A stretch of DNA of 64,000 nt from Streptacidiphilus sp. P02-A3a (GTDB taxonomy: Bacteria > Actinomycetota > Actinomycetes > Streptomycetales > Streptomycetaceae). The stretch spans positions 6,891,922-6,955,921 of the forward strand of contig NZ_CP048289.1 of the NCBI RefSeq assembly GCF_014084105.1, read 5' to 3'. A program made the translations under genes and the position numbers. This document shows positions 33,793 to 42,285 of the stretch, piece after piece (the stretch's first letter is position 1; each line of letters starts with the position of its first letter). The notes beneath the pieces are model-generated. The model was not told where the DNA came from. It saw only the letters and a list, made by a program, of their open reading frames with translations, and ran no database searches.

Positions 33793-35510
33793 AGGTACTG
33801 GCGGCGGTGGCCACGCTCGGCCCCCTCCGGCACCTGCCCGACCCGCCACTCTTCCCGGACGTGGAGACCCGCCTGGTACACGAGCTGAGGCGGCACTACT
33901 CGGCCTCTGTGACCGTCCTGCGGCGTGGACACCTGGCATCGCCGCGGACGACTGTCAAAGCCATCACCACAGCCCTGTCCCAGCCGGGCGACGTGTTGCT
34001 CCTGACCGTGCACGCAGCCGCGTACCGGTTCGCCCGCGCTGGAAACGGCTGGGCGCTGGCCATCCCCGGCAGTCTGCACGGCCGACGGCGCAGCATGCTT
34101 CACGTGGCGGAGTTGATGGACGCGGCCACGGCTGCGGCCAACGGACGTCCGCTCCTGATATGCCTCGACGCGATGCCGCCACAGGAGCAGGACGCGCCTG
34201 CCGAGAGCCTCGCCGACGCGATGTCCGTCGCGTTACCGCCCGGAACTTCGATCGATGACCTCGTACTGCTTGTCTCCGCGATGACGCCAGCGTCCAACGC
34301 GCGAGCGACCGTACAGCACGGCCTGTGGCAGGCGCTCACCGCGGTGACCGCGACGGCCGGCGACGACGGCGAGGACATCGATGCGATCGCCGCCGGCGCG
34401 GCAGCCATCGCCCGGCAGTGCGGCGCGGATGCTTTGCACCGCGCTCAGGGGGCCATGCCGCGCCTGGTCCCGACCCTGCCGTCCTCCATCAGGTTCGACC
34501 TGTTCAGCCAGGACGAGACCTCGCGCATCGACGCCGCGGTCGAACTTGCCCGGATGGCCACCGCCGGCGACAAGGGCGCGGTCGCTGAACTCGGGCTCCT
34601 GGCCGCGCACGACCTCGCCCCTCAGGTTCGCGACTACGCGAAGCTGCAGTTACACCCGGTTTCGCAGCCCTCGCTGCCAGAGCTGAGTGCTGCGGGGAAG
34701 ATACCTGAGGGCGTACAAGCCGCGGCGAGGAAGGACCTGTTCCTTCCCGACCTGCTGCCGCACCCCGGTGGACCGGTCACGATCGGGGTGGACGCCCCGA
34801 GTGGGCAACCCGCCGACCGGCCGCGCCACACCCTCGATCTCGCCCCGTTCCATCTGGGCCGTACACCGGTGACGAATCGGGAGTACCTGGCGTACGTGAT
34901 CGCCACCGGCGCGCACTGCCCGGACCACTGGGCGTGGCAGGAAGACCTGTGGGACGAGGACGCGGACCTGCCCGTTGTGAACGTCTCGTTCCACGATGCC
35001 CTGCGCTACTGCGACTGGTTGACGCGACACTTGCACGACATCGGACGGCTTCCACTGACTGCGCGCATCGTGCTGCCGAGCGAGGTGGAGTGGGAAGCCG
35101 CCGCAGGCAACGGCCGCGGTGACCGACACCCATGGGGCCCGGACCCGGACCCGGGCCGCACGAACATCCGCGCCAGCGGATTCGGCCGCCCGACTCCGGT
35201 CGGTAGTTTCGCCCCAGCCGGGAACAGCCTCTCCGGCTGCGAGGACCTGATCGGCAACGTATGGGAATGGACCCGCAGCACCTGGGGCACATCCATTCGG
35301 ACCGCACACCGCTATCCCTACGAGGCCCGCGACGGCCGCGAAGACGCCGACACCCCCGGTGCCCGACACGTGGTCCGTGGCGGAGCGTTCTACTACGCGA
35401 CCGAGTGCGCGAACAGCCAAACCCGCAATCAGATGCCGCACGAGAGCAGGCACCCCGGGGGCGGATTCCGCGTCGCCGCCCAGGGCACTGGGAAGGGGAC
35501 AGCACCATGA
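33771..35510 (+). CDS. FGE/sulfatase-modifying-factor-domain protein with caspase-like N-terminal region
   Basis: 579 residues. The C-terminal 260 (from about 320) are an FGE-sulfatase domain: a PHTLDLAPFHLGRTPVTN-type entry (here RHTLDLAPFHLGRTPVTN), PVVNVSFHDALRYCDWL, LPSEVEWEAAAG, NVWEWTRS and VVRGGAFYY ending GGGFRV. The catalytic cysteine pair of true FGE is not evident, so it may be a binding or effector domain. The N-terminal 200 residues resemble a caspase/CHAT fold: VLLLTVH with His81, then LLICLDAM where caspases have the catalytic Cys after D-A, here Met135, and VSAMTPASNA. This part looks degenerate. The ATG at 33771 has GGGAG eight bases upstream; GTG 33789 is an alternative. Confidence 0.75.
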   Translation: MAGDPSVKVLAAVATLGPLRHLPDPPLFPDVETRLVHELRRHYSASVTVLRRGHLASPRTTVKAITTALSQPGDVLLLTVHAAAYRFARAGNGWALAIPGSLHGRRRSMLHVAELMDAATAAANGRPLLICLDAMPPQEQDAPAESLADAMSVALPPGTSIDDLVLLVSAMTPASNARATVQHGLWQALTAVTATAGDDGEDIDAIAAGAAAIARQCGADALHRAQGAMPRLVPTLPSSIRFDLFSQDETSRIDAAVELARMATAGDKGAVAELGLLAAHDLAPQVRDYAKLQLHPVSQPSLPELSAAGKIPEGVQAAARKDLFLPDLLPHPGGPVTIGVDAPSGQPADRPRHTLDLAPFHLGRTPVTNREYLAYVIATGAHCPDHWAWQEDLWDEDADLPVVNVSFHDALRYCDWLTRHLHDIGRLPLTARIVLPSEVEWEAAAGNGRGDRHPWGPDPDPGRTNIRASGFGRPTPVGSFAPAGNSLSGCEDLIGNVWEWTRSTWGTSIRTAHRYPYEARDGREDADTPGARHVVRGGAFYYATECANSQTRNQMPHESRHPGGGFRVAAQGTGKGTAP

Positions 35511-36811
35511 CCACTGCACAGGTCGACCACTGGGCCGCCGAACTCGCGGTCATGGGCCCAGGAATATCGGAGGCCGTCGCCTGGGCCGGCCTGGTCATCG
35601 ACCGCGCCGAAGGCACCCGACTCACAGACATCGAAGGAAACAGCTACCTCGACCTCATGGGTGGGGCCGGGGTCAACCTCATCGGCCACAGCCACCCCGC
35701 CTACATCGCCGCGATGACCGAGCAGTTGAACACCTGGCAGATCGGGGCGCACGCGTCCAGGGCCCGCCTCGACGCGCTACTCGGCCTTGCCGCGCTCCTA
35801 CCGTCCGGTCTCGACCGCGTGCAGCTCTACAGCTCAGGAGCCGAAGCCGTCGAATCCGCCATCCGAGTGGCCAAGTCAGCGACGGGCAAGTTCGAGATCC
35901 TGTCGTTCTGGGGCGGATTCCACGGGCGCACCGCCGCCGCTCTCGCCGCCACCGGAGGCGCACGCACCGGCCTGGGGCCCGCCATGCCCGGAGTCCACAC
36001 CACCCCGTACGCCAACTGCTACCGCTGCCCACTCAAGACCACATACCCGGGATGCGGCCTCGCCTGCGTGGATCACGCCCGCGACTCGCTGCGCGAGCAG
36101 TCCAGCGGCTCACTCGCCGCGATCCTCGTCGAGCCCGTCCAGGGCCGCTCGGGCAATGTGGTCCCCCCTCCCGGTTATCTCACCGCCCTTCACGAACTCG
36201 CCGCAGAGCACGACGCCCTACTGATCTGCGATGAATCCATGACCGGCCTCGGGCGTACCGGCACCGCTCTCGCTTCCCAGCACGACGACGTCACACCGGA
36301 CATCGCGATCCTCGGCAAAGGACTCGGCAACGGCTATCCTGTGTCCGCCGTCGCCGCGCCGACCGCGCTGATGGAAGCAGGCCCCTACGGCAAACCGAGC
36401 GCCAGCTCCTCCAGCTACGGTGGATTCCCGCTGGCGTGCGCGGCCGTATCGGCCGTCACCCGCACCGTGCGAGAAGAGCGCCTGGCCGACCTCGCCGCCA
36501 CACTCGGAGCCACGCTCCTCGACCACCTGCGCGACCTCATACCGATAGCCGGGATCGTCGGCGACATACGAGGCCGGGGACTCGCCATCGGCATCGAACT
36601 CGTCACCGACCAGACAAACCGGAAGCCGCTACCCAAGGATCACCTCCGAAAGGTGTTCACGGACCTTCTGAACCACGGAGTACTGGTCATGACCGGCGGC
36701 AGCACACTGCGCCTCTATCCCCCGCTGACCGCCACCGCCGACGAACTGGACCAAGCCGCCGACGCCCTCGCCAGAGTGCTCGCCACCCACAACGCCCTGG
36801 CAGAGTCGTGA
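35507..36811 (+). CDS. Class III (acetylornithine/GABA-type) aminotransferase
   Basis: 434-residue PLP enzyme. The Schiff-base lysine is Lys271 in ILGKGLGNGYP; the cofactor-binding YSSGAEAVESAIRVAKS and FHGRT segments are present, as is the DES/T motif CDESMTGLGRTG. It transfers an amino group from an amino acid or amino sugar to a carbonyl substrate. A mid-protein stretch YRCPLKTTYPGCGLACVDH carries several cysteines, as in the ornithine/GABA transaminase relatives. Its ATG overlaps the FGE stop (ATGA) and GGAAGGGG lies upstream; its stop overlaps the dehydrogenase GTG. It is therefore part of the five-gene operon. Confidence 0.9.
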   Translation: MTTAQVDHWAAELAVMGPGISEAVAWAGLVIDRAEGTRLTDIEGNSYLDLMGGAGVNLIGHSHPAYIAAMTEQLNTWQIGAHASRARLDALLGLAALLPSGLDRVQLYSSGAEAVESAIRVAKSATGKFEILSFWGGFHGRTAAALAATGGARTGLGPAMPGVHTTPYANCYRCPLKTTYPGCGLACVDHARDSLREQSSGSLAAILVEPVQGRSGNVVPPPGYLTALHELAAEHDALLICDESMTGLGRTGTALASQHDDVTPDIAILGKGLGNGYPVSAVAAPTALMEAGPYGKPSASSSSYGGFPLACAAVSAVTRTVREERLADLAATLGATLLDHLRDLIPIAGIVGDIRGRGLAIGIELVTDQTNRKPLPKDHLRKVFTDLLNHGVLVMTGGSTLRLYPPLTATADELDQAADALARVLATHNALAES

Positions 36812-37938
36812 AGCGACCCCTGAAGGTCGCAATCGCCGGATACGGCAACGCCGGTGAACTCCACGCCCGACTGCTGGCAGCCCGCCCTCAGGTCGGCATC
36901 GTCGCGGTCGCCGACCTCACGTCAGCCCGCCGCGCCAGTGCCGCCGCCGCATACCCTGACGCGGTCGTAGCGGTACGGCTCGACGGCCTGGACATGGGGA
37001 TCGACCTGGTCGTCGTCGCAACCCCACCCGTCTCACATGAATCTGACACCTATGTCGCGCTGACGCAGCACCGCGCGCACGTGCTCTGCGAGAAGCCCGC
37101 CGTGCTGGACCCCGAGCGCGGGCGCGGTCTAGCCGCGCAGGCAGCCGCCGCCAACCTGCTGCTCCACCCGGTCCACAACTACCTGCACGCCTCTGCCTTC
37201 CGCCGCATGAAACAGCTGATCGAGCGCGGTGCCGTCGGCCGGATCAAGACCATCGACATCGACATCACACGGACGGCCGCCGCCACCGGCAACGCCGCCT
37301 GGACCCCGGCTTGGCGGACCGACCCCGCACTGGGGGGAGGCATTCTGCGCGACCACGGACCCCACGCCATCTATCTCGCCTGCCACCTCGCCGGCGGACC
37401 GGCGTCACGGGTCTCCTGCGCGACCGAGGCCGGCGACCAGGGCGCGGATCGAGCTGCCGCGATCCAACTGGACTTCGCCGACTCCACCTCTGCCCGCATC
37501 AATCTCACCTGGGCCGGCAGGCGTCGCAGCAACCGCTATGACGTCGGCGGCACAGGGGGGACTCTCAGTCTCCACGGTGGCCGACTCCGCCTCAACACGC
37601 CTCAGCAGGAGCGATGCTGGGAGGTCGAAGACCCCGCATCCGGTGGCCACGCGCATGCTGACTGGACCGACGCTCTCCACGGGGGTCTACTCGCTCAGAT
37701 ACACGCGCTCATTCCGCCCTCGGACCCGTGGAGCCAAGCGATCCACGTCGCAGATGTCATCCTCGCCTCCGGCATCTCCGCTGAACGCGGAGGACAGACA
37801 GTAACGCTGGACAGACACCTTCGACGCCCAGAAGACCGGCCACGCCTGGGAGCACGAGTGGGGACCGGGGAGGTGCGAAGTGCTCCGATGGCACCGGAAC
37901 CTGCACCGACGCGTGCACGGCGAAAGGGAAGTACCTGA
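36808..37938 (+). CDS. Gfo/Idh/MocA-family oxidoreductase
   Basis: 376 residues from the GTG at 36808. The Rossmann fold has VAIAGYGNAGELHARLL near 7-23, then VVVATPPVSHE, and the family's EKP motif at 95-97 (VLCEKPAVL) with the catalytic Lys96. The second half includes GGGILRDHGPHAIYLACHL, with the usual active-site His. Such enzymes oxidise or reduce sugars, cyclitols and related metabolites with NAD(P). A basic, proline-rich tail of about 45 residues follows. It is last in the operon and could supply or consume the substrate of the aminotransferase. Confidence 0.88.
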   Translation: MKRPLKVAIAGYGNAGELHARLLAARPQVGIVAVADLTSARRASAAAAYPDAVVAVRLDGLDMGIDLVVVATPPVSHESDTYVALTQHRAHVLCEKPAVLDPERGRGLAAQAAAANLLLHPVHNYLHASAFRRMKQLIERGAVGRIKTIDIDITRTAAATGNAAWTPAWRTDPALGGGILRDHGPHAIYLACHLAGGPASRVSCATEAGDQGADRAAAIQLDFADSTSARINLTWAGRRRSNRYDVGGTGGTLSLHGGRLRLNTPQQERCWEVEDPASGGHAHADWTDALHGGLLAQIHALIPPSDPWSQAIHVADVILASGISAERGGQTVTLDRHLRRPEDRPRLGARVGTGEVRSAPMAPEPAPTRARRKGST

Positions 37939-38023
37939 TCCGCGACCGCGACGCCCGGCTCGCTGCACGCACTCCGCGAATACCAGCGGTTCTTCGACGG
38001 GCACCGGCCACTCCCCCAACCGG

Positions 38024-38992
38024 TCAGCGAGGCAGTGTAGTTGGATCAGCTGGACGTCCGGGGTCGACTCGGTGGGACGGGGGCGGGTCGGGCAGTTCGG
38101 CGGTGACGGCGCGGACGGTGTCTCGGAGCCAGCGCTGCCCCAGGTCGCCGTCGAGGCGCGGGTGCCAGGCCATCTGGTAGTGCAGGGGGCGGATCTCCTC
38201 GGGAGCGGGCAGGATCCGGATCCCGGCGTCCGGGCGTTGCTGCGCGAGCAGCCTCGCGGGCAGGGTGAGGATCAGCCGGGTGCCCAGGACGGAGTGAGCG
38301 GCCAGGGAGTGGTAGGGCACGGTCAGCCCGGCCCGGCGGCGTGCCCCGAGGCCCTCCAGGCGCCCCTCGATCGCGGTCTGGCGCTCGTCGGTGGTGCCCA
38401 CGATCACGTGCGCGGCGCTCAGATACTCCTCCAGGTCGATCTCCGGGCGCTCGGCCAGCGGGTGGTCCGCGGACAGGACGCAGACAAACCGGTCGTCGAA
38501 CAGGTGCTCCGTGCGCAGCGCGGTGACCGGCCCCGACCTGGCATAGAACACCAGTTCGACGACGCCTCGGTCGAGGTCCTCGTAGATGGTGTTGTGCCAC
38601 GTGCGGAAGTGCACCGTGGAGCGCGGCGACTTCTGGAAGACGCGCTGGAACACCGCGGGGGCGAACACCCGGGCGTAGTCGGTCCCGGCGATCCGGAAGG
38701 CCTCGGCGGCCTCGGCGGGGTCGAACTCCTCGGGGGCGAACAGGCTCTCCAGTCGCGGTAGGACCGCTCGCAGTTGGCGCTGGACGCGCTCGGCCCGCGG
38801 GGTGAGCCGGTATCCGCCCGGCGCGCGCACCAGCAGTTCGTCGCCGAGCGTGTCGCGCAGCCGCTGGAGTGCCCGGCTCATCGCCGGCTGGCTCATCCCG
38901 GCGACTTCCGCCGCGTGCGAGACGTGCCGTTCCTCCAGCAGTGCGGCCAGCGGAGCAAGCAGGTTGAGGTCGATCCGTTCAATATGCACCAC
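38024..38992 (-). CDS. LysR-family transcriptional regulator
   Basis: 322 residues from the GTG at 38992. The HTH is at about 5-65 (IDLNLLAPLAALLEERHVSH, GMSQPAMSRALQRLR) and is followed by the periplasmic-binding-like effector domain. Upstream on this strand, TTGTCC, a 17-base gap and TATGCT end six bases before this GTG, so the message is probably leaderless from here; an in-frame ATG at 39016 would lie inside the -35/-10 region. It is divergent from the esterase gene, the classic arrangement for a LysR activator of its neighbour. Confidence 0.88.
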   Translation of the reverse strand: MVHIERIDLNLLAPLAALLEERHVSHAAEVAGMSQPAMSRALQRLRDTLGDELLVRAPGGYRLTPRAERVQRQLRAVLPRLESLFAPEEFDPAEAAEAFRIAGTDYARVFAPAVFQRVFQKSPRSTVHFRTWHNTIYEDLDRGVVELVFYARSGPVTALRTEHLFDDRFVCVLSADHPLAERPEIDLEEYLSAAHVIVGTTDERQTAIEGRLEGLGARRRAGLTVPYHSLAAHSVLGTRLILTLPARLLAQQRPDAGIRILPAPEEIRPLHYQMAWHPRLDGDLGQRWLRDTVRAVTAELPDPPPSHRVDPGRPADPTTLPR

Positions 38993-39105
38993 ACGAATAG
39001 CATAGATAGATTTCATGCATTGGACAAATAATTGTGCGCGGCGGAGGGTTGATCACGTCGCCGGGCACACCGCCCGCGAACAGCCTCACAAGAGGAACAG
39101 AAGCC

Positions 39106-40008
39106 ATGACCCGCAGCCAACTGGACTCCGTCTCCGAGCTGTTGCAGAACTCTCCGCTGGACCTGGGCGGCGACGTCGAGAAGATGCGCCGCGTGTTCGA
39201 CGAAATGCTCGGCTCCGCGCCGCTGCCCGACGACGTCCGCACCCGGACCACCGAGCTGGGCGGGGTGCCCGCCGTCGAGGTGCGCGCCGGGGCCGCCGTG
39301 GCCGCGTCCGGCACCGTGCTGTACTTCCACGGCGGCGCCTACGCGATCGGCTCCGCAGCCTCCAGTGTCGGCCTGGTCTCCGAGATAGCCCGGCGCACCG
39401 CGGCCACCGCCCTGACCGTCGACTACCGGCTCGCCCCCGAGCATCCCTTCCCGGCCGCCGTGGGTGATGCCCTGGCCGCCTACCGGGCACTGCTCGACCG
39501 GGGCGTGCCGGCCGGGTCGGTCGCGGTCACCGGCGAGTCGGCCGGTGGCGGCCTCGCCCTCGCGCTGCTGCTGGCGATCCGGGACGCGGGGCTGCCGCAA
39601 CCGTCGTCCGCGACCGTCATGTCCCCGTGGACGGACCTCACCCTGTCCGGCGCCACCATGACGACCCGGGCCGACGCGGATCCGGCGGTCACCCGCCAGG
39701 CTCTGGAGACCCGGGCCGCCGACTACCTCGCCGGGGCCGATCCGCGTACCGCGCTGGCCAGCCCTCTCCACGCCGATCTGCGCGGACTGCCGCCGCTGCT
39801 GATCCAGGTCGGCGGCCGGGAGATCCTGCTCGACGACGCGCTGCGGCTGGCCGCGCGGGCCGCACGCGCCGACGTACCGGTCTCGCTGCGGACCTTCCCG
39901 GGGGCGCCGCACGTCTTCCAGGGTTTCGCCGCGTTCGCCGACGAGGCCGCGCAGGCCCTCGACGAGGTCGCCGCCTTCATCACCAGCCACGCCCAGCCGG
40001 AAGGTTGA
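39106..40008 (+). CDS. Alpha/beta hydrolase, hormone-sensitive-lipase family esterase
   Basis: 300 residues. The oxyanion motif HGGA is at 75-78, the nucleophile is Ser145 in GESAGG, and the acid/base lie in the region of LIQVGGREILLDD and PGAPHVFQGF. The length is usual for the family, and there is no signal peptide. It hydrolyses short-chain esters or lactones in the cytoplasm. AGAGGA lies nine bases before the ATG. It is likely controlled by the divergent LysR regulator, whose start is 113 bases away. Confidence 0.9.
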   Translation: MTRSQLDSVSELLQNSPLDLGGDVEKMRRVFDEMLGSAPLPDDVRTRTTELGGVPAVEVRAGAAVAASGTVLYFHGGAYAIGSAASSVGLVSEIARRTAATALTVDYRLAPEHPFPAAVGDALAAYRALLDRGVPAGSVAVTGESAGGGLALALLLAIRDAGLPQPSSATVMSPWTDLTLSGATMTTRADADPAVTRQALETRAADYLAGADPRTALASPLHADLRGLPPLLIQVGGREILLDDALRLAARAARADVPVSLRTFPGAPHVFQGFAAFADEAAQALDEVAAFITSHAQPEG

Positions 40009-40221
40009 CCAGGCCAAGATCCGCGGTGGGGCCCTGCACCAGCGGTTCCCGGCCGCCCTCCCGTCCGGGCAGGGCAGCGACCTCGCCGGTACCGTCAGCG
40101 CGACCGGGGCCGCGGTGGCCGACTGGGTGCCCGGGGGCCTTGGGCGGCGCTCAACGCGGTCCGGCCGCGGGCCGGTGAGACGGTCGTGGTCAGCGGGGTC
40201 GGCCGGGCAGCGGCTGGGTGA
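40007..40221 (+). pseudogene. Decayed zinc-type quinone oxidoreductase (MDR) fragment
   Basis: Directly after the esterase stop, one frame reads KIRGGALHQRF, then PAALPSGQGSDLAGTVSATG and AAVADWVPG, closely resembling the N-terminal domain of quinone oxidoreductases. The next 80 bases, in another frame, read AALNAVRPRAGETVVVSG, which in intact enzymes lies some 50 residues further on. There is no start codon, a frame change, an internal loss and no remaining C-terminal domain. It is the remnant of a gene that probably once followed the esterase in a LysR-regulated operon. Confidence 0.7.
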
Positions 40222-40281
40222 CGCCCGCGCAGACCGGGTGAACTCACCCGGGGACGCCAGGCACAGGGCCTGAAGGGGGTG

Positions 40282-40323
40282 CCTCGGGAGCGGGTCGGCG
40301 CGTGGGCCGACCCGCTCCCGAGG
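40282..40323. terminator. Bidirectional hairpin terminator
   Basis: Arms 40282-40299 and 40306-40323 form a perfect 18-bp stem around a six-base loop. It lies between the end of the esterase/pseudogene unit (plus) and the end of the chitinase at 40343 (minus), so it can stop transcription from both sides. Confidence 0.85.
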
Positions 40324-40342
40324 CGTGGCCGTGTCTGCCGGG

Positions 40343-42040
40343 TCAGCCGAAGTAGCTGCTGAAGGTACCGGCGAACTGGTTGCCGCCGAACACGTCCCAG
40401 TTGATCGACCAGGCCATCAGTCCGCCGAGCCCCGGGTAGGTGCCGAGGGGCTTGTAGGCACCGCAGTTGGCGCCCTTGGTCAGGCAGTCGAGGGCCGAGT
40501 CGAGGGCCGCGGACGTGACCGCGCCGTTGCCCGCCTCCTCGGTGGCGGGCAGGCCGATGGTGACCTGGCTCGGGCTCAGAGCGGGGAAGGTCTCGCCCGT
40601 TCCGGCGACGGTGAAGCCGTGCAGCAGCATGTCCGTCATCGCGGTCAGGAAGTCCTCGCCGCCGGTGTTGTAGTACTGGTTGTCCAGGGCCATGACCGGC
40701 CCGGAGTTGTACTCCTGCACGTCGAGCAGGTTCAGCTGGTTGCGCAGGCCGTAGATGACCGGCAGCCAGGCGCCCGCACGGCGGTCGGAGGCCCCGGTGC
40801 TGTTGCCGCCGTAGTACTCGTAGCCGGTCTGCACGAAGAACGTCTGCGGGGCCATCGCCACGATGAAGCTCGGCCCGTACTTGGCCTTCAGCTGCTGCAC
40901 GGCCGAGATCAGGTTCACCACGGCGGGTGTGGTCGGGTGGGTGAAGTCGTTGTCACCGTCGTTGAGCACCAGCGACTGGTTCTCGAAGTCCAGATCGACG
41001 CCGTTGAGGCCGTAGGTGTCCACGATGGAGCTGACCGTGTTCACGAACTCGGTGGCGTCGGAGGGGCTGTTCAGCGTGACCTGGCCGTTCGCTCCGCCGA
41101 TCGAGATCAGCACCTTGCGTCCCTGCGCCTGGACCGTCCTGATGCCCGCGATCAGCTGTGCCTGGGTCTCGGCCCCCGGGCACTCGCTCGCCGGGCAGGG
41201 GGTGAAGGTGATGTCGCCCGCGCCGTTGGAGTCGGCGAAGGCCAGCGCGATCACGTTCCAGGCGGGCGGGGTGTTCTCGATGTCGACGTTGCCGGAGCCG
41301 TTGGAGAAGCTGCTGTGCAAGTACCCGATGAGCGAGTGCGCGGGAAGGCCCGCGCCTCCGCCGCCGCTGGTGGGGGTGCTGGTGGGGGTGCTGGTGGGGG
41401 TGCTGGTGGGGGTGCTGGTGGGGGTGGGAGTAGGCGTGGGAGTGGGCGTGGGGGGCGCGGTGGTCGGCGGAGGGCTGGTGGGCGCGCCGGCGGTGGGTGA
41501 CGGCGAGGAGGTGGGGCCGCCACCGGCACCGGCCGGGCCGGTCAGTGCGAGGTTGTCGGCATGGTAGGTGCCTTCGCCGTACCAGCCGTGGATGTACACC
41601 GTCACCGAGGTCTGGGACGCAGTCGTGGTGAAGGTGGTCGACAACGGGGTCCAGGAGGACGCCGACGGAGTCCAGCTGTCGGTCCCTCCGCTGACGCCGA
41701 GGTAGACGTAGTCGCCCTCGAACTCACCGGTCAGCGTGTAGGAGGCGTTCGGCTGGACCGGGACAGTCTGGGTGCACTGGGCATCGTCCGAGCCGGTCGC
41801 GGCACCGGCCAGAGCGTAACTGTCGCCGCTGTAGACCGGGTTGGTCACGACCGAGGCGGTGCCCGGGTCGCAGGTCCAGCCAGTCAGGTTGCCCGAGCTG
41901 AAGCTGCCGTTCGTCAGCAGATTGGTGCTCGCCGCCTGCGCCTGGGTGACGAACGCCACGCCTGCGAGGAGCAGGGAGGCGGTGGCCCCCATGGCCAGGG
42001 TGACCCGGCTGAGTCTGTGCGGAGCGTGCGTTGGTGCCAT
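40343..42040 (-). CDS. Secreted GH18 chitinase with N-terminal carbohydrate-binding module
   Basis: 565 residues. A signal peptide ends at about AQA|AS near residue 36. A beta-sandwich module (about 37-170, TNLLTNGSFSSGNLTGWTCD) resembles CenC-type binding domains. A Pro/Thr linker (about 175-227) contains five copies of TPTS encoded by a 12-base tandem repeat. The GH18 catalytic domain fills the rest, with LISIGGANG and the catalytic NGVDLDFEN (Asp-x-Asp-x-Glu). It degrades chitin outside the cell. It lies downstream of, and in the same direction as, another chitinase gene, but a terminator separates them. Confidence 0.93.
   Translation of the reverse strand: MAPTHAPHRLSRVTLAMGATASLLLAGVAFVTQAQAASTNLLTNGSFSSGNLTGWTCDPGTASVVTNPVYSGDSYALAGAATGSDDAQCTQTVPVQPNASYTLTGEFEGDYVYLGVSGGTDSWTPSASSWTPLSTTFTTTASQTSVTVYIHGWYGEGTYHADNLALTGPAGAGGGPTSSPSPTAGAPTSPPPTTAPPTPTPTPTPTPTSTPTSTPTSTPTSTPTSGGGGAGLPAHSLIGYLHSSFSNGSGNVDIENTPPAWNVIALAFADSNGAGDITFTPCPASECPGAETQAQLIAGIRTVQAQGRKVLISIGGANGQVTLNSPSDATEFVNTVSSIVDTYGLNGVDLDFENQSLVLNDGDNDFTHPTTPAVVNLISAVQQLKAKYGPSFIVAMAPQTFFVQTGYEYYGGNSTGASDRRAGAWLPVIYGLRNQLNLLDVQEYNSGPVMALDNQYYNTGGEDFLTAMTDMLLHGFTVAGTGETFPALSPSQVTIGLPATEEAGNGAVTSAALDSALDCLTKGANCGAYKPLGTYPGLGGLMAWSINWDVFGGNQFAGTFSSYFG
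41367..41426. repeat. Five-copy 12-base tandem repeat in the chitinase linker
   Basis: The unit CTGGTGGGGGTG is repeated five times without change, encoding TPTS on the minus strand. Such repeats can change copy number by slippage, altering linker length without breaking the frame. Confidence 0.9.
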
Positions 42041-42149
42041 GACTGGATCCCTTTCCCTTCATGTGACGCGGCCCGCCCTCGGCACGACGACCCGTGACCC
42101 GGACCGCAAGGAATACCTGAGACCTGAGCGTTCTGGTCGGCGACCAGCG

Positions 42150-42186
42150 GCTGTGCCGTGCTCCCAGCGAGGGAGCACGGCACAGC
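42150..42186 (-). terminator. Hairpin terminator between the two chitinase genes
   Basis: A perfect 16-bp stem (42150-42165 with 42171-42186) and a five-base loop follow the stop of the upstream chitinase at 42286. The downstream chitinase must therefore have its own promoter in 42041-42149. Confidence 0.8.
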
Positions 42187-42285
42187 ACCGGAGGACCACG
42201 GGAGCGTCAACGCCTGGACATCGTCACCGCGCCGCCGATTCCGTGGCCGCGCGAGCCCGCAGGGCCGACGCTGGGCGGATCCCGC

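Noticed and set aside
42132..42146. CTGGTCGGCGACCAG before the inner chitinase as a second dre site
   Set aside because: It is a good palindrome, but the centre is three bases rather than the two of the dre consensus, so half-sites are out of register. It is kept only as a possible operator of unknown type.
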